Shown: positions 21,282 through 32,629, counted from the first letter of the stretch. The stretch is DNA of 64,000 nucleotides from Photobacterium iliopiscarium (GCF_003026395.1 NZ_PYOO01000011.1:57697-121696), one strand, 5' to 3'. The notes: generated by a model from the letters alone, not told the origin. Made by a program: numbers and translations.

Positions 21282-22724
21282 ATGTCGAATAACACTCCGT
21301 CAACGGCAACATCAGCCAAGACACTTTATCAAAAAGTCTATGATGCCCATGTGGTAGTAGCAGCGGCTGGCGAAAACCCAATCTTATATATTGATCGTCA
21401 TTTAGTGCATGAAGTGACCTCACCACAGGCATTTGATGGGCTGCGCGAACAAAGTCGTCAAGTTCGCCAAGTAAATAAAACTTTTGCCACCATGGATCAT
21501 AACGTTTCCACTCAAACCAAAGATATTAACGCCAGTGGTGAAATGGCACGAATCCAAATGGAAACCCTAGCAAAAAATTGTGCTGACTTTGGGGTTACCC
21601 TTTACGATCTGAATCATAAATATCAAGGTATTGTCCATGTTATGGGGCCAGAACTCGGCATTACCTTGCCCGGAATGACCATTGTTTGTGGGGACTCACA
21701 TACCGCGACACACGGCGCTTTTGGGGCACTCGCATTTGGTATCGGCACCTCTGAAGTTGAACATGTGTTAGCGACCCAAACTCTTAAACAATCTCGCGCT
21801 AAAACCATGAAAATTGAAGTCAAAGGAAAAGTAGCAGCGGGCATTACCGCAAAAGACATCGTGTTAGCGATTATCGGTAAAACTACCGCTGCTGGAGGCA
21901 CTGGCTATGTGGTGGAATTCTGTGGTGAAGCGATCACGGATCTGACGATGGAAGGTCGTATGACGGTGTGCAATATGGCGATTGAATTGGGTGCTAAAGC
22001 AGGCTTAATTGCTCCAGACCAAACCACTTTTGATTATATTAAAGGCCGTAAATTTTCGCCTCAAGGTGCCGATTTAGACGCAGCCATCACTTATTGGCAA
22101 ACCCTCGCCAGTGATAACAACGCAGAATTTGATGCTATCGTCACTTTAGATGCCACCACAATAAAACCGCAAGTCACATGGGGCACCAACCCCGGTCAAG
22201 TGATTGCCGTTGATGATCCGATCCCAGCCCCTGAAAGTTTCAGTGATTTAGTAGAGCAAAAATCGGCTAGAAAAGCCTTGGCTTACATGGGACTAGAACC
22301 ACATAAATCATTGTCTGATTATGCTGTCGATAAAGTTTTTATCGGTTCTTGTACCAACTCTCGCATCGAAGATATACGTGCAGCCGCCGCGATTGCCAAA
22401 GGCCGCAAGGTCGCAGCTAACGTCCAAGCCTTAGTCGTACCTGGTTCTGAGCAAGTCAAAGCTCAAGCAGAACAAGAAGGCCTTGATAAGATCTTTATTG
22501 AGGCAGGTTTTGAATGGCGACTACCGGGATGCTCTATGTGTCTTGCAATGAATAATGATCGCTTAGGCCCCCAAGAGCGATGCGCATCCACCAGTAACCG
22601 TAACTTTGAAGGTCGTCAGGGCCGAGATGGTCGTACCCACTTAGTCAGCCCAGCAATGGCGGCGGCGGCGGCATGTGCAGGACACTTTGTCGATATTCGT
22701 CAACTTGAGCCGCTATCGGCATAA
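21282..22724 (+). CDS. leuC: 3-isopropylmalate dehydratase large subunit
   Basis: LeuC, 480 residues, is the aconitase-type iron-sulfur subunit of isopropylmalate isomerase and works with LeuD. The [20 protein letters not shown] motif near residue 130 is present. The 4Fe-4S ligands are Cys of GSCTNSR (about residue 353) and the two Cys of GCSMC (about 414-417). 11 bp after leuB, in the same operon. Confidence 0.97.
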   Translation: MSNNTPSTATSAKTLYQKVYDAHVVVAAAGENPILYIDRHLVHEVTSPQAFDGLREQSRQVRQVNKTFATMDHNVSTQTKDINASGEMARIQMETLAKNCADFGVTLYDLNHKYQGIVHVMGPELGITLPGMTIVCGDSHTATHGAFGALAFGIGTSEVEHVLATQTLKQSRAKTMKIEVKGKVAAGITAKDIVLAIIGKTTAAGGTGYVVEFCGEAITDLTMEGRMTVCNMAIELGAKAGLIAPDQTTFDYIKGRKFSPQGADLDAAITYWQTLASDNNAEFDAIVTLDATTIKPQVTWGTNPGQVIAVDDPIPAPESFSDLVEQKSARKALAYMGLEPHKSLSDYAVDKVFIGSCTNSRIEDIRAAAAIAKGRKVAANVQALVVPGSEQVKAQAEQEGLDKIFIEAGFEWRLPGCSMCLAMNNDRLGPQERCASTSNRNFEGRQGRDGRTHLVSPAMAAAAACAGHFVDIRQLEPLSA

Positions 22725-22737
22725 TAAGGACATAACT

Positions 22738-23340
22738 ATGACAGGCTTTACTCAGCATACAGGATTGGTAGTACCGTTAAATACCGCCAATATTGATACC
22801 GATGCCATTATTCCAAAACAGTTTCTTCAAAAAGTAACCCGTACTGGATTTGGACAACATTTATTTCATGACTGGCGCTTTTTAGATGATGGCGGCCAAC
22901 AACCTAATCCCGATTTTATAATGAATGCTCCTCGCTACCAAGGTGCAACCATTTTACTGGCACGAGAAAACTTCGGCTGTGGATCATCACGTGAACATGC
23001 TCCGTGGGCCCTTGCAGATTACGGCATTAAAGTGATGATCGCCCCCAGTTTTGCTGATATTTTTTATGGCAATTCGATCAATAACCAAATGATCCCTGTT
23101 CGTCTTACCGATCAACAGGTTAATGAATTATTTGAATTTGTAGAAACAACCGTCGCCGCTGAGATCACCGTTGATCTAAAAGCAATGACAGTAAATGCCA
23201 ATAACAAACAATATCCATTTGAAATTGACGAATTTCGTCGTCATTGCTTGTTAAACGGATTAGACAACATCGGCTTAACCCTACAACACCAAACCAAAAT
23301 TGCTGAGTATGAGGCGAATATTCCCACTTATCTTGCTTAG
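22738..23340 (+). CDS. leuD: 3-isopropylmalate dehydratase small subunit
   Basis: LeuD, 200 residues, is the swivelling small subunit that completes the isomerase active site. The start is set at 22738 ([14 protein letters not shown]) behind TAAGGA. The open frame extends back into leuC without similarity. [13 protein letters not shown] and the [12 protein letters not shown] substrate loop are conserved. 13 bp after leuC; last gene of leuABCD. Confidence 0.97.
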   Translation: MTGFTQHTGLVVPLNTANIDTDAIIPKQFLQKVTRTGFGQHLFHDWRFLDDGGQQPNPDFIMNAPRYQGATILLARENFGCGSSREHAPWALADYGIKVMIAPSFADIFYGNSINNQMIPVRLTDQQVNELFEFVETTVAAEITVDLKAMTVNANNKQYPFEIDEFRRHCLLNGLDNIGLTLQHQTKIAEYEANIPTYLA

Positions 23341-23356
23341 GTCATCTGTTCAATAA

Positions 23357-23388
23357 AAAACGCCTGTGAGTAAACAGGCGTTGATTTA
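23357..23388 (+). terminator. Hairpin after leuD, probable terminator
   Basis: AACGCCTG (23359-23366) pairs with CAGGCGTT (23375-23382). The tail TTGATTTAT is a poor U-tract, so termination may be incomplete. The A-run on the left would work better for minus-strand transcripts, but no gene there needs it. Confidence 0.55.
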
Positions 23389-23468
23389 TGACCTCACTCT
23401 TTACACTGCAATAAACCCAGCACCATAACGGTCTTGATCATTCTCTTATCTTTATAAACAGGTTATTT

Positions 23469-24251
23469 ATGCGCATAATGTTGAGCTTGTTACTCATTTT
23501 CTGGTCACTGAATATTTTCGCAGCACCAAAGGCCAATCTACTGCCTTATTGGCAAGATCAAGTTACCACCAATCAACAGGATATTGATCATCAGCAATGG
23601 CAACAGTTATTAAATAAATATCTGGTTGTAGAACCACACCAAACCCTATTTCGTTACAGCGCAGTGACTCCTGCCGATAAACAAAAATTACATACTTACA
23701 TCTATCAACTGAGCCAGCTTGATCCTCGCCAATATAATCGTAATGTTCAATTTGCTTATTGGGTTAATCTTTATAATGCCCTTACCGTCCAATTGATCCT
23801 TGATAATTATCCACTCACCTCAATTACTAAACTCGGTGGTTTTTTCAGTTTTGGTCCATGGGATCAACCCATTGTTACTATCATGAAGAAAACCCTAAGT
23901 TTAAATGACATAGAACATCGTATATTACGTCCGATCTGGCGCGATCCTCGTATTCATTATGCGGTCAATTGCGCCAGCTTAGGGTGCCCTGACTTACTAC
24001 CTCAAGTCTTTGACAGCCATCAGCTTGAGCAGCAACTGAATACTGCCGCCAGCCGTTTTATTAATAGTAATAAAGGGGTACATACCAACTCAAAGCAAAC
24101 GACCTTATCATCAATTTATGACTGGTATAGCGTTGATTTTGGTAATAGACAGGCTTTATTACAGCATATAAATCATTATCGACTGCATAAAAAAATCAAT
24201 GGCGATAACATCAAATTTGATTACAACTGGTTGTTAAATCAGAAGCTATAA
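23469..24251 (+). CDS. DUF547 domain protein, exported
   Basis: 260 residues with an N-terminal signal peptide (hydrophobic LSLLLIFWSLNIF, cleavage likely after FAA). A single DUF547 domain covers most of the rest: FAYWVNLYNALTVQLIL (about residues 97-113) and the HYAVNCASLGCPDL segment (about 160-173), with two nearby Cys, are its typical conserved blocks. The family has no settled biochemical role. It stands alone between leuD and the thiamine riboswitch. Confidence 0.85.
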   Translation: MRIMLSLLLIFWSLNIFAAPKANLLPYWQDQVTTNQQDIDHQQWQQLLNKYLVVEPHQTLFRYSAVTPADKQKLHTYIYQLSQLDPRQYNRNVQFAYWVNLYNALTVQLILDNYPLTSITKLGGFFSFGPWDQPIVTIMKKTLSLNDIEHRILRPIWRDPRIHYAVNCASLGCPDLLPQVFDSHQLEQQLNTAASRFINSNKGVHTNSKQTTLSSIYDWYSVDFGNRQALLQHINHYRLHKKINGDNIKFDYNWLLNQKL

Positions 24252-24279
24252 CTTAACGCTAGTTACGGGTACAATACTC

Positions 24280-24390
24280 GCGTTCTCATTGGGGAGCCAT
24301 TAGGCTGAGATTGTTGTTATTATCTTGATTGATATAGCAGAACCCATTGAACCTGAACCAGGTAATGCTGGCGTAGGAATTGAGAAACGC
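24280..24390 (+). ncRNA. TPP riboswitch (THI element)
   Basis: The aptamer upstream of thiBPQ shows both conserved halves: GGGGAGCC...GGCTGAGA (24291-24310), and ACCC...GAACCTGAACC...GGTAATGCTGGCGTAGGAA ending near 24379. P1 closes by GCGTTCTCA (24280-24288) with TGAGAAACGC (24381-24390). Thiamine pyrophosphate binding should lower expression of the importer. Downstream, CGCTC near 24462 can pair with GAGCG over the thiB ribosome-binding site near 24498, which suggests translational control (inference). Confidence 0.95.
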
Positions 24391-24504
24391 ACTGGTATTT
24401 CACCACTGCCAATCTGCTATTACAGCATGATACTAAAACCTCTCAAGCCTGTGCCGCTCTCTCTTTTTATTTTGTTTGCAGGATGCTGACATCAGGAGCG
24501 CATA

Positions 24505-25503
24505 GTGAAAATCCGTTATACACTTTTACCGTTAATATCAATGTCGTTACTCTCAAGTAACGTTTTTGCCGCCGATAACACCCTTAATGTTTATACCTAC
24601 AGCTCGTTTTCATCAGAGTGGGGACCGGGGCCGATCATCAAAAAAGCCTTTGAAGCCCAATGTGACGGTTGCAAGGTTAACTTTGTTTCGTTAGAAGATG
24701 GCGTTTCTATTTTAAATAGAGTCCGTTTAGAAGGTAACCGCAGTAAAGCTGATATTCTGTTAGGGCTCGATAACAACCTCATGACCGAAGCCAAACAAAC
24801 GGGGTTATTAGCCAAGCAACAGGTTGATCTTAGTAAACTCACCCTTCCAAAAGGCTGGCACGACGATACCTTTATTCCTTACGATTACGGCTACTTTGCG
24901 TTTGTTTATGACAACACCAAATTACCCCACCCGCCAACCAGTTTAAAAGCGCTGGTTAACGATCAAAACATCAGTGTGATCTACCAAGATCCGCGCACAT
25001 CAACCCCGGGTCAAGGGCTGATGTTATGGATAAAATCAGTGTACGGTGATAAAGCGACTGCCGCATGGCAACAACTTGCTAAACACACAGTAACGGTAAC
25101 AAAGGGCTGGTCAGAAGCTTACAGCATGTTCCTTGATGGTGAAGCCGATATGGTGTTGTCATACACCACCTCACCGGCTTATCACATTATGGAAGAGCAC
25201 AAAAACCAGTATAAAGCGGCTAACTTTAAAGAAGGCCATTACATGCAAGTTGAAGTCGCAGCCAAAATGAAAAACAGCCCGCACCCTAAACTGGCAAATC
25301 AATTTATGCAGTTCATTGTCAGTGATAGGTTTCAATCTCAAATTGCGACCCACAACTGGATGTATCCTGTCACCAAACAACCACTGCCCGCCGCATTTAA
25401 TCAATTAACGGTGCCAGATAAAGCATTAGAATTTAGTGCTGATGAAGTGGCTCACAAGCGTAAAGCATGGATTCGAGAATGGCAGCAAGCGCTGACCCAA
25501 TAA
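24505..25503 (+). CDS. thiB: Thiamine/TPP-binding periplasmic protein
   Basis: ThiB, 332 residues, is the solute-binding component of the thiamine ABC importer. It has a signal peptide (MKIRYTLLPLISMSLLSS, cleavage near VFAAD), then NTLNVYTYSSFSSEWGPGP and the periplasmic binding fold with TPAYHIM-like and PRTSTPGQGLMLW segments typical of ThiB. It starts with GTG behind CAGGAG and lies 114 bp after the TPP riboswitch, first gene of thiBPQ. Confidence 0.95.
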   Translation: MKIRYTLLPLISMSLLSSNVFAADNTLNVYTYSSFSSEWGPGPIIKKAFEAQCDGCKVNFVSLEDGVSILNRVRLEGNRSKADILLGLDNNLMTEAKQTGLLAKQQVDLSKLTLPKGWHDDTFIPYDYGYFAFVYDNTKLPHPPTSLKALVNDQNISVIYQDPRTSTPGQGLMLWIKSVYGDKATAAWQQLAKHTVTVTKGWSEAYSMFLDGEADMVLSYTTSPAYHIMEEHKNQYKAANFKEGHYMQVEVAAKMKNSPHPKLANQFMQFIVSDRFQSQIATHNWMYPVTKQPLPAAFNQLTVPDKALEFSADEVAHKRKAWIREWQQALTQ

Positions 25504-25515
25504 TGGCATACCGCT

Positions 25516-27123
25516 GTGAATAAACGTGTAACTCAATTATTGCCCGGACTATTAAGTGTCGGGCTTATTCTATTACTGGTGATCGCCGCGATCACCAGCC
25601 TTATACTTCATGCTGGACAATGGCAACTGAGTAGCTTATGGCATGATCCTTATCTACGTCATGTGACGCGATTTAGTTTTTACCAAGCCTTGCTGTCTAC
25701 TTTACTCAGTATTGTGCCTGCAATTGCGATTGCTTACGCACTATCACGACGCAATTTTATAGGTAAACAACTGTTATTACGTTTGTTTGCTATGACTCTA
25801 GTGATGCCTGTATTAGTGGCGGTGTTTGGCTTATTAGCGATCTACGGTAAAAGCGGCATCATTAGTCATGGATTAAGCTGGCTCGGATTACCCCGACTCA
25901 ATATTTATGGTTTAAGCGGCATTTTGCTGGCGCATGTGTTTCTCAACTTACCATTAGCCGTGCGCTTTTTACTCCAAAGTTTAGAATCAATCCCTCATGA
26001 ACAGCACCAATTAGCCGCCCATTTAGGCATTACTGGTTGGCATAAATTTAAACTTGTCGCTTGGCCTCGACTACGCCAACAATTACCCCATGTAGCCGGG
26101 CTTATTTTCATGCTGTGCTTTACCAGTTTTGCGGTGATCATGTCACTGGGTGGCGGCCCTAAATCAACCACCATTGAACTTGCGATTTACCAAGCAATTC
26201 GCTACGACTTCGATCTTGCAACTGGTGCGATTTTAGCGCTATGGCAAATGTTACTTTGTGGCGGATTAGTGTTACTGAGCCATCGCTTTGCTAAACCATT
26301 AGCAACCTTTAGTGCCTCTGTGGGTAAAAATGTGGTTAATTATCAAGATAATTGGCGGGCAAAATGGTGGGATTGGAGTTGGATCGTGGCTGCAATATTA
26401 CTGGTGATCCCGCCAATTATTGCCGTTTTTGTTGCTGGGTTAAACCGTCAATTACCGCAGTTATTACAACAACCTGCACTGTGGCATGCGGTCGCTAATT
26501 CACTTGAAATTGCGGTCATGGCATGTAGCTTAGCGGTTGTTTTGGGGGTGATGATCTTACTCGCAAGTCGACAATTACGCTTAAATAAACAACGTTTGAG
26601 TGCCGATAGTATTGAAATGATCGGCACCATTATTTTAGTTACTCCAGGGCTAGTGTTAAGTACCGGTATTTTCTTATTACTGCGTCAATATACCGATGCC
26701 TATGGCGCTGCTTTTTGGGTTGTGGTGGGAGTTAATGCTTTAATGGCACTGCCTTATGTGATCAAAACCCTTAGCCAACCAATGCTGCATATTGCTCAAC
26801 AATACAATATGTTATGTCATAGTTTAGGCATGCGTGGTTGGTCTCGATTACGGCTTGTAGAATGGCGAGCACTGCGTAAGCCTATCGCACAGTCATTGGC
26901 TATCAGCTTGGTATTGTCGCTGGGTGATCTCGGTGCAATTGCTTTGTTCGGTAGTCAAGATTTTCAAACATTACCGCTGTATTTATTCCAATTAATGGGT
27001 AGCTATCGCATGGATGGTGCTGCTGTGGCTGCATTATTATTGTTATTACTCAGCTTAGGTTTATTCAGCGCTATTGAATATTGCTTCCAGCCTCGGCGCA
27101 CCAAAGGCAAACACCATGCTTGA
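25516..27123 (+). CDS. thiP: Thiamine/TPP ABC transporter permease
   Basis: ThiP, 535 residues, is an integral membrane protein made of two fused permease halves of about six helices each. The first EAA-like loop (around HLGITGWHKFKLVAWPRLR, about residue 170) and the second (HSLGMRGWSRLRLVEWRALR, about residue 435) contact the ATPase. GTG start 12 bp after thiB, without an obvious Shine-Dalgarno, so translational coupling is likely. It overlaps thiQ by 8 bp. Confidence 0.95.
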   Translation: MNKRVTQLLPGLLSVGLILLLVIAAITSLILHAGQWQLSSLWHDPYLRHVTRFSFYQALLSTLLSIVPAIAIAYALSRRNFIGKQLLLRLFAMTLVMPVLVAVFGLLAIYGKSGIISHGLSWLGLPRLNIYGLSGILLAHVFLNLPLAVRFLLQSLESIPHEQHQLAAHLGITGWHKFKLVAWPRLRQQLPHVAGLIFMLCFTSFAVIMSLGGGPKSTTIELAIYQAIRYDFDLATGAILALWQMLLCGGLVLLSHRFAKPLATFSASVGKNVVNYQDNWRAKWWDWSWIVAAILLVIPPIIAVFVAGLNRQLPQLLQQPALWHAVANSLEIAVMACSLAVVLGVMILLASRQLRLNKQRLSADSIEMIGTIILVTPGLVLSTGIFLLLRQYTDAYGAAFWVVVGVNALMALPYVIKTLSQPMLHIAQQYNMLCHSLGMRGWSRLRLVEWRALRKPIAQSLAISLVLSLGDLGAIALFGSQDFQTLPLYLFQLMGSYRMDGAAVAALLLLLLSLGLFSAIEYCFQPRRTKGKHHA

Positions 27124-27838
27124 TATCAACCAATTATGTTATACCTATCAACCTCAACACCAGCATGAACACCCTATGCCGTTAAGCTTTAACTTTACCC
27201 TTCAACAAGGTGATATTGCGGCGTTAATCGGTCCAAGTGGTGCGGGGAAAAGTACCTTATTGGCGCTTATTGCGGGATTTTTACAGCCTGATAGTGGTGA
27301 AATTTGTATCCACCAGCAATCAATTATTACGCTTGATCCTGCTCAACGCCCCTTATCAATGCTGTTTCAAGAGCATAATTTATTTCCGCATTTAACGGTC
27401 TATGAAAACATTGCTCTTGGCGTTGATCCTCGTCTTAAATTAAGTCCCCAACAACGCCAACAGGTACATGATGCAGCGGAAAAAGTGGGGTTAACGGCGT
27501 ATTTACCCCGCCTGCCCGAGCAGCTATCAGGCGGACAGCGGCAACGGGTGGCATTAGCGCGCTGTTTAATTCGACAACGGCCTTTATTACTACTTGATGA
27601 ACCGTTTTCGGCGCTTGATCCTGCGTTACGTAACGACATGCTACAGCTGGTACAGCAACTGGCTCAACAGCAAGCCATCACCGTATTAATGATCACTCAT
27701 AGCCCTGATGATGCTAAAAAAATCGCCAATAAATGCATTTTTATTGATAACGGAGAAGTAAAAGCATTTGGGGAGACTGATGTACTATTAAACCATCCCC
27801 AACAACCAGACTTACGTCATTACTTAGGCTTAGCGTAA
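27116..27838 (+). CDS. thiQ: Thiamine/TPP ABC transporter ATP-binding protein
   Basis: ThiQ, 240 residues, is the ATPase that powers thiamine uptake. Walker A GPSGAGKST (about residues 38-46), the Q-loop in LFQEHNLFPHLTV, the signature LSGGQRQRVALARC, Walker B LLLLDEPFSALD and the switch His in MITHSPDDA are all present. The start is the ATG at 27116 (MLDINQLCYTY), overlapping the thiP end. The longer open frame adds residues unlike the family. Confidence 0.95.
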   Translation: MLDINQLCYTYQPQHQHEHPMPLSFNFTLQQGDIAALIGPSGAGKSTLLALIAGFLQPDSGEICIHQQSIITLDPAQRPLSMLFQEHNLFPHLTVYENIALGVDPRLKLSPQQRQQVHDAAEKVGLTAYLPRLPEQLSGGQRQRVALARCLIRQRPLLLLDEPFSALDPALRNDMLQLVQQLAQQQAITVLMITHSPDDAKKIANKCIFIDNGEVKAFGETDVLLNHPQQPDLRHYLGLA

Positions 27839-27851
27839 TAACGGCCATAAA

Positions 27852-27896
27852 CAAAGCCGAGCTCAGTATGTTATCCCTAGAGCTCGGCTTATATTA
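27852..27896. terminator. Bidirectional terminator between thiQ and the phoH-like gene
   Basis: AAGCCGAGCTC (27854-27864) and GAGCTCGGCTT (27880-27890) form an 11 bp stem. The flanks are A/T-rich rather than perfect U-tracts. It lies between convergent genes. Confidence 0.7.
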
Positions 27897-27916
27897 TTAA
27901 AACAACAACGATGAAC

Positions 27917-29293
27917 TTAAAGATTTTCTTCCGCAAATTCTGCTAAACGACTTCGCACCACACCATTAATATAAATATTGGCGCTACCCTCAAAGTGTTT
28001 AAACCGTTCAACAATGTAAGTTAATCCTGATGTTACTGGTGATAAATAATTGGAATCAATTTGTGCCAAGTTACCCGAGCACACCAACTTAGTTCCCTCA
28101 CCACAACGGGTAATAATGGTTTTAATCTGTGATGCCGTTAAATTCTGACACTCATCGAGCAATACAAATGCATTTTGAATTGAACGACCGCGCATAAAGT
28201 TAATTGATTTAAATTGAATATTGGCTTTGTCAAAAATGTATTTCATTGAACCTTCAGTACACACATCATGTTTATGTAACGCTTCCATGGTATCGGTGAC
28301 TGCTGCCAACCACGGCAACATTTTTTCTTCTTCAGTGCCGGGTAGAAAACCAATAGATTCTGCGATTTCAGGGGTATTACGCGTAACAATGATCTTGTCA
28401 TACATGCCTTTTTCTATCACCTGTTCTAACGCTGCCGCCATCGCTAAAATGGTTTTACCACACCCAGCAGGGCCGGTTAAGATCACCAAATCAATGCTAG
28501 GATCAAGCATTGCATCCAACGCCATACCTTGATAAATGTTTTTAGGGTGTACCCCCCATGCTTGACGATGCATTAAGCGATCATAACTAATGTCTTTAAT
28601 GGTGACGTCTTCACCATCAATGGCTTTAATTCGTGCAGCAAAGTCCTCACTGTCATCCAATAGATATTGATTAAGATATGGATTATCAAATAACTCTTTC
28701 GGTAACGTATGTAAGGTTGAACGACCCCGATTTTCAGAATGACACTCAGCAACATTGTCCCAGAAATTACCGTTATAACGGTGAAAACCTTTGCTGAGTA
28801 AAGCAACATCATCAATCAATTGATCGGAACGGTAATCATCAACATTCAACACCCCAGCCCCTTTGGCTCGTAAGCGCATATTGATATCTTTGGTGACTAA
28901 TACTACGCTTCTAGGGGCATATTTTTGCTGAAGGAAAAGAACACTATTAAGAATACGGTTATCACCCGCTTTATCACTAAAGGCATGTACCGTTTGTTTG
29001 ACTTCATAATCAGCAAAAATAGCGATCGTGCCATTATGTGGAATCTGATCATTAAAAGGAATACCCGCTGAAATTTGTTCAGGGGTCGCATCGTGAAAGA
29101 TATTTTCAAGGGCGCGAATAGCAACCCGCGCATCACGTGAAACATCACGCTTACTGTCTTTAATACGATCTAATTCTTCCAGTACCGTCATCGGAATCAC
29201 GACGTCATGCTCCTGAAAAGAAAAGATAGCGAGAGGTTCATGAAGCAGAATATTTGTATCAAGTACAAACAGTTTCCGTTCGGCATTGTCCAT
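27917..29293 (-). CDS. PIN-PhoH fusion protein (PhoH2-like ATPase/ribonuclease)
   Basis: A 458-residue two-domain protein. The N-terminal PIN domain (residues 1 to about 140) has LFVLDTNILLHEP and the acidic residues of the RNase site. The C-terminal PhoH domain is a P-loop ATPase (LTGPAGCGKTILAMAAALEQ near residue 270, Walker B-like VLLDECQN later). The fused form is reported in other bacteria to act as an ATP-dependent RNase/helicase, but the role here is not known. The start at 29293 follows a near-perfect AGGAGGTG; the frame extends 15 codons further upstream. Confidence 0.88.
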   Translation of the reverse strand: MDNAERKLFVLDTNILLHEPLAIFSFQEHDVVIPMTVLEELDRIKDSKRDVSRDARVAIRALENIFHDATPEQISAGIPFNDQIPHNGTIAIFADYEVKQTVHAFSDKAGDNRILNSVLFLQQKYAPRSVVLVTKDINMRLRAKGAGVLNVDDYRSDQLIDDVALLSKGFHRYNGNFWDNVAECHSENRGRSTLHTLPKELFDNPYLNQYLLDDSEDFAARIKAIDGEDVTIKDISYDRLMHRQAWGVHPKNIYQGMALDAMLDPSIDLVILTGPAGCGKTILAMAAALEQVIEKGMYDKIIVTRNTPEIAESIGFLPGTEEEKMLPWLAAVTDTMEALHKHDVCTEGSMKYIFDKANIQFKSINFMRGRSIQNAFVLLDECQNLTASQIKTIITRCGEGTKLVCSGNLAQIDSNYLSPVTSGLTYIVERFKHFEGSANIYINGVVRSRLAEFAEENL

Positions 29294-29634
29294 AAGCACC
29301 TCCTTGGTAGGGCGAACAACAATAAACTTGGCTATCACTCTTTTAGCTTACGTCAAAATTAACGTTTGTGTTAATTACCGTATTTATAACGATCAGCGTT
29401 CATAACAATTAAAGCATCTATTGATTAAACTAAAATGACATTAATACTCACGCTTCTTTTACACACTTTCACCGTGACCTTAATCACATCATGCAGTAAC
29501 ATGACTCCCCCATTTTGAATTATGCGTATGTCATATTATTCATCTATGCATTTAGTTTTATTATAGACGATAAACAGACAACGCGAATTATAACATTTTC
29601 CTTTATATCAAATAATTAGAAGGTTTTTAGCACT
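29294..29634. other. Divergent intergenic region of the phoH-like gene and rapA
   Basis: 341 bp carrying the promoters of two divergent genes. TTGAAT near 29515 with TATTCA about 16 bp later, and a TATTATA-type -10 near 29561, are possible rapA promoters. I see no ORF or RNA. Confidence 0.4.
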
Positions 29635-32556
29635 ATGCCATTTGCTTTGGGTCAACGTTGGATCAGTGATACAGAAAGTGATTTAGGTTTGGGCACAGTC
29701 GTCGCTATTGAGCCACGTACTGTTAGCTTGATGTTTCCAGCATCAGATGAAAACCGTTTATACGCTCGACATGATGCACCAGTTACCCGTGTAATGTTCA
29801 ATGTTGGTGATGTGATTGAAAGCCACGAAGGCTGGTCGTTAAAAGTTGAAGCGATCGAAGAAGATAAAGGAATTATCACTTATATCGGTACCCGTATAGA
29901 TACCGAAGAAAGCGATGTCGCGTTACGTGAAATATTTTTAAGCCATCAAATTCGTTTTAATAAACCGCAAGATAAATTATTTGCAGGTCAAATCGATCGT
30001 ATGGATCGATTTGCATTACGTTACCGCGCGCTAAAAAATCAATATGAACAACTAAAAAGTCCATTACGTGGCTTATGTGGTATGCGTGCAGGCTTAATTC
30101 CGCACCAGCTTTACATTGCTCATGAAGTCGGTCGTCGTTATGCACCACGCGTTTTACTTGCGGATGAAGTAGGTTTAGGTAAAACCATTGAAGCGGGCAT
30201 GATCATCCACCAGCAGGTGCTATCTGGCCGTGCTGAACGTATTCTGATTTTAGTCCCTGAAACCCTACAGCACCAATGGCTTGTAGAAATGATGCGTCGC
30301 TTTAACCTTCACTTTTCTATTTTTGATGAAGAGCGTTGTGTTGAATCGTTGGCGGATGCGGCTAACCCATTTGATACTGCACAATTTGTATTGTGTTCAC
30401 TTGATTTCCTACGTAAAAGCCGTCGTCGCTTTGAACAAGCATTAGATGCTGATTGGGATCTATTGATTGTCGATGAAGCGCATCACCTTGAGTGGAGTGA
30501 AGAGCGCCCAAGCCGTCAATACCAAGTCGTTGAAGCGATTGCTGAAAAAACCCCTGGCGTATTATTGCTAACCGCGACCCCAGAACAATTAGGCCGTGAA
30601 AGTCACTTTGCTCGCTTACGCTTATTAGATCCTGATCGTTTTTATGATTATGAAGCCTTTGTTGAAGAAGAGCGTCTATACGAACCCGTTGCCGATGCTG
30701 TATCTCAATTACTTGCAGGTGAAAAACTTAATAGCGATGCTAAGCAAACCTTAATCGAATTGCTTGCAGGTCAGAATGTTGAGCCAATGATCACTGCGAT
30801 TGAAAATGCAGTTACAGCCGACGACGCAGAAGCCCTTGAAGCACGTCACGAATTGATCCGTAACTTAATGGATCGTCATGGTACTGGCCGCGTATTATTC
30901 CGTAACACCCGTTCGGCAATCAAAGGTTTCCCTAAACGTCACCTTAATATGTATCCACTGCCGATGCCAAATCAATACAGCACTGCGATGCGTGTTGCTG
31001 GCATGATGTCAGGCAAACTAAGCATTAACGAAAAAGCAATTAAGCTGCTTTATCCTGAAGATATCTATCAAGAGTTTGAAGGTGAATCAGCCACATGGTG
31101 GAACTTTGATCCTCGCATTAACTGGCTGTTAGATATGCTAAAAGCCAATCGTAATGAGAAAGTATTGGTGATCTGTTCTCGTGCTCAAACTGCATTAACG
31201 TTAGAGCAAGCCCTGCGTGAGCGTGAAGGTATTCGTGCCACCGTGTTCCACGAAGGGATGTCAATCATTGAGCGTGATAAAGCGGCGGCGTATTTTGCGC
31301 AAGAAGAAAGTGGCGCACAGGTATTGATCTGTTCAGAGATTGGTTCAGAAGGCCGTAACTTCCAGTTTGCTAATCAACTAGTGATGTTCGATTTACCGAG
31401 CAACCCTGACTTGTTAGAGCAACGTATTGGCCGTTTAGATCGTATCGGTCAACAACGTGAAATTGAAATCCACGTACCGTACCTTGAAGGCACTTCACAA
31501 GCGTTATTGGCACGTTGGTTCAACGAAGGCTTAAATGCGTTTGAAGAAACCTGCCCAACGGGTCGTCCTGTCTATGAAGCAGTATGTGAAGATTTAATTA
31601 CGCTACTTGCCAGTGATAAGCAAGACAGTGACGCACTAGAAGCGGTGATCACTCAAAGTGCTGCGCTACATAACGAACTCAAAACTAAGCTAGAGCAAGG
31701 TCGTGACCGCTTACTTGAAATTCACTCCAATGGTGGCGAAGCTGCTCAGCAATTAGTGGAACAAATTAGCAGTAAAGATGGCGACACTAACTTAGTCTCT
31801 TTCGCACTAGGCTTATTTGATACGATTGGCCTTAACCAAGACGATAAAGGTGAAAATGCGATTGTAGTAACACCATCAGAACATATGATGGTTGCAAGCT
31901 ACCCAGGCTTACCTTATGACGGTTGCACCATCACTTTTAATCGTAACACCGCACTATCACGTGAAGATCTGCACTTTATCAGCTGGGAACACCCAATGAT
32001 TCAAGGTGGTATCGAATTACTATTGAGTGAAGGCGTTGGTACGACTGCGGTTTCATTACTGAAAAATAAAGCATTACCTGTCGGCACGTTATTATTAGAA
32101 CTGATTTACGTGGTTGATGCACAAGCACCAAAGCAATCAGGTATTGGACGTTTCTTACCGAAAACACCGATTCGTATTCTACTTGATAGCAAAGGTAACA
32201 ACCTTTCTGCCAATGTTGAGTTTGAAAGTTTTAACCGTCAGTTAAGCCCGATTAACCGCCATTTGAGCAGTAAATTAGTTAACTCAGTGCAAAAAGAAAT
32301 CCATACGCTAATTGCCCATGCTGAACGCGAAATTGACAAAGAATTAGTCACTATTCGTAGCCAAGCACAAGCCGAGATGGAAGCCACATTACAAGCTGAA
32401 CATCAACGTTTACTGGCATTAAAAGCTGTCAATCCAAACATTCGTGATGACGAGTTAGAGTTAATCGAAACCCAAATTTCAGATTTAACCGATTACATCG
32501 CCAAAGCGCAAATTCAATTGGATTCATTACGTTTAATTGTTGTTAGCCATAACTAA
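29635..32556 (+). CDS. rapA: RNA polymerase-associated helicase-like protein RapA (HepA)
   Basis: RapA, 973 residues, is a Swi2/Snf2-type ATPase that binds RNA polymerase and helps recycle it after termination. The N-terminal Tudor-like region starts [20 protein letters not shown]. The ATPase core has Walker [13 protein letters not shown] (about residue 178), the DEAH box in VDEAHHLEW (about 281-285) and motif [14 protein letters not shown] (about 595-606). Length is close to the E. coli 968. Starts the rapA-rluA-djlA-lptD region conserved with enterics. Confidence 0.97.
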   Translation: MPFALGQRWISDTESDLGLGTVVAIEPRTVSLMFPASDENRLYARHDAPVTRVMFNVGDVIESHEGWSLKVEAIEEDKGIITYIGTRIDTEESDVALREIFLSHQIRFNKPQDKLFAGQIDRMDRFALRYRALKNQYEQLKSPLRGLCGMRAGLIPHQLYIAHEVGRRYAPRVLLADEVGLGKTIEAGMIIHQQVLSGRAERILILVPETLQHQWLVEMMRRFNLHFSIFDEERCVESLADAANPFDTAQFVLCSLDFLRKSRRRFEQALDADWDLLIVDEAHHLEWSEERPSRQYQVVEAIAEKTPGVLLLTATPEQLGRESHFARLRLLDPDRFYDYEAFVEEERLYEPVADAVSQLLAGEKLNSDAKQTLIELLAGQNVEPMITAIENAVTADDAEALEARHELIRNLMDRHGTGRVLFRNTRSAIKGFPKRHLNMYPLPMPNQYSTAMRVAGMMSGKLSINEKAIKLLYPEDIYQEFEGESATWWNFDPRINWLLDMLKANRNEKVLVICSRAQTALTLEQALREREGIRATVFHEGMSIIERDKAAAYFAQEESGAQVLICSEIGSEGRNFQFANQLVMFDLPSNPDLLEQRIGRLDRIGQQREIEIHVPYLEGTSQALLARWFNEGLNAFEETCPTGRPVYEAVCEDLITLLASDKQDSDALEAVITQSAALHNELKTKLEQGRDRLLEIHSNGGEAAQQLVEQISSKDGDTNLVSFALGLFDTIGLNQDDKGENAIVVTPSEHMMVASYPGLPYDGCTITFNRNTALSREDLHFISWEHPMIQGGIELLLSEGVGTTAVSLLKNKALPVGTLLLELIYVVDAQAPKQSGIGRFLPKTPIRILLDSKGNNLSANVEFESFNRQLSPINRHLSSKLVNSVQKEIHTLIAHAEREIDKELVTIRSQAQAEMEATLQAEHQRLLALKAVNPNIRDDELELIETQISDLTDYIAKAQIQLDSLRLIVVSHN

Positions 32557-32582
32557 TTACTAATGTTTTCATCATGAATATT

Positions 32583-32629
32583 TAGCCGCCAATTATATGT
32601 TTACTACATTTAATCGGCGGCTTTTTTAT
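32583..32629 (+). terminator. rapA terminator
   Basis: AGCCGCC (32584-32590) and GGCGGCT (32617 onward), with an internal A+T-rich loop, are followed by TTTTTT. Confidence 0.85.
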
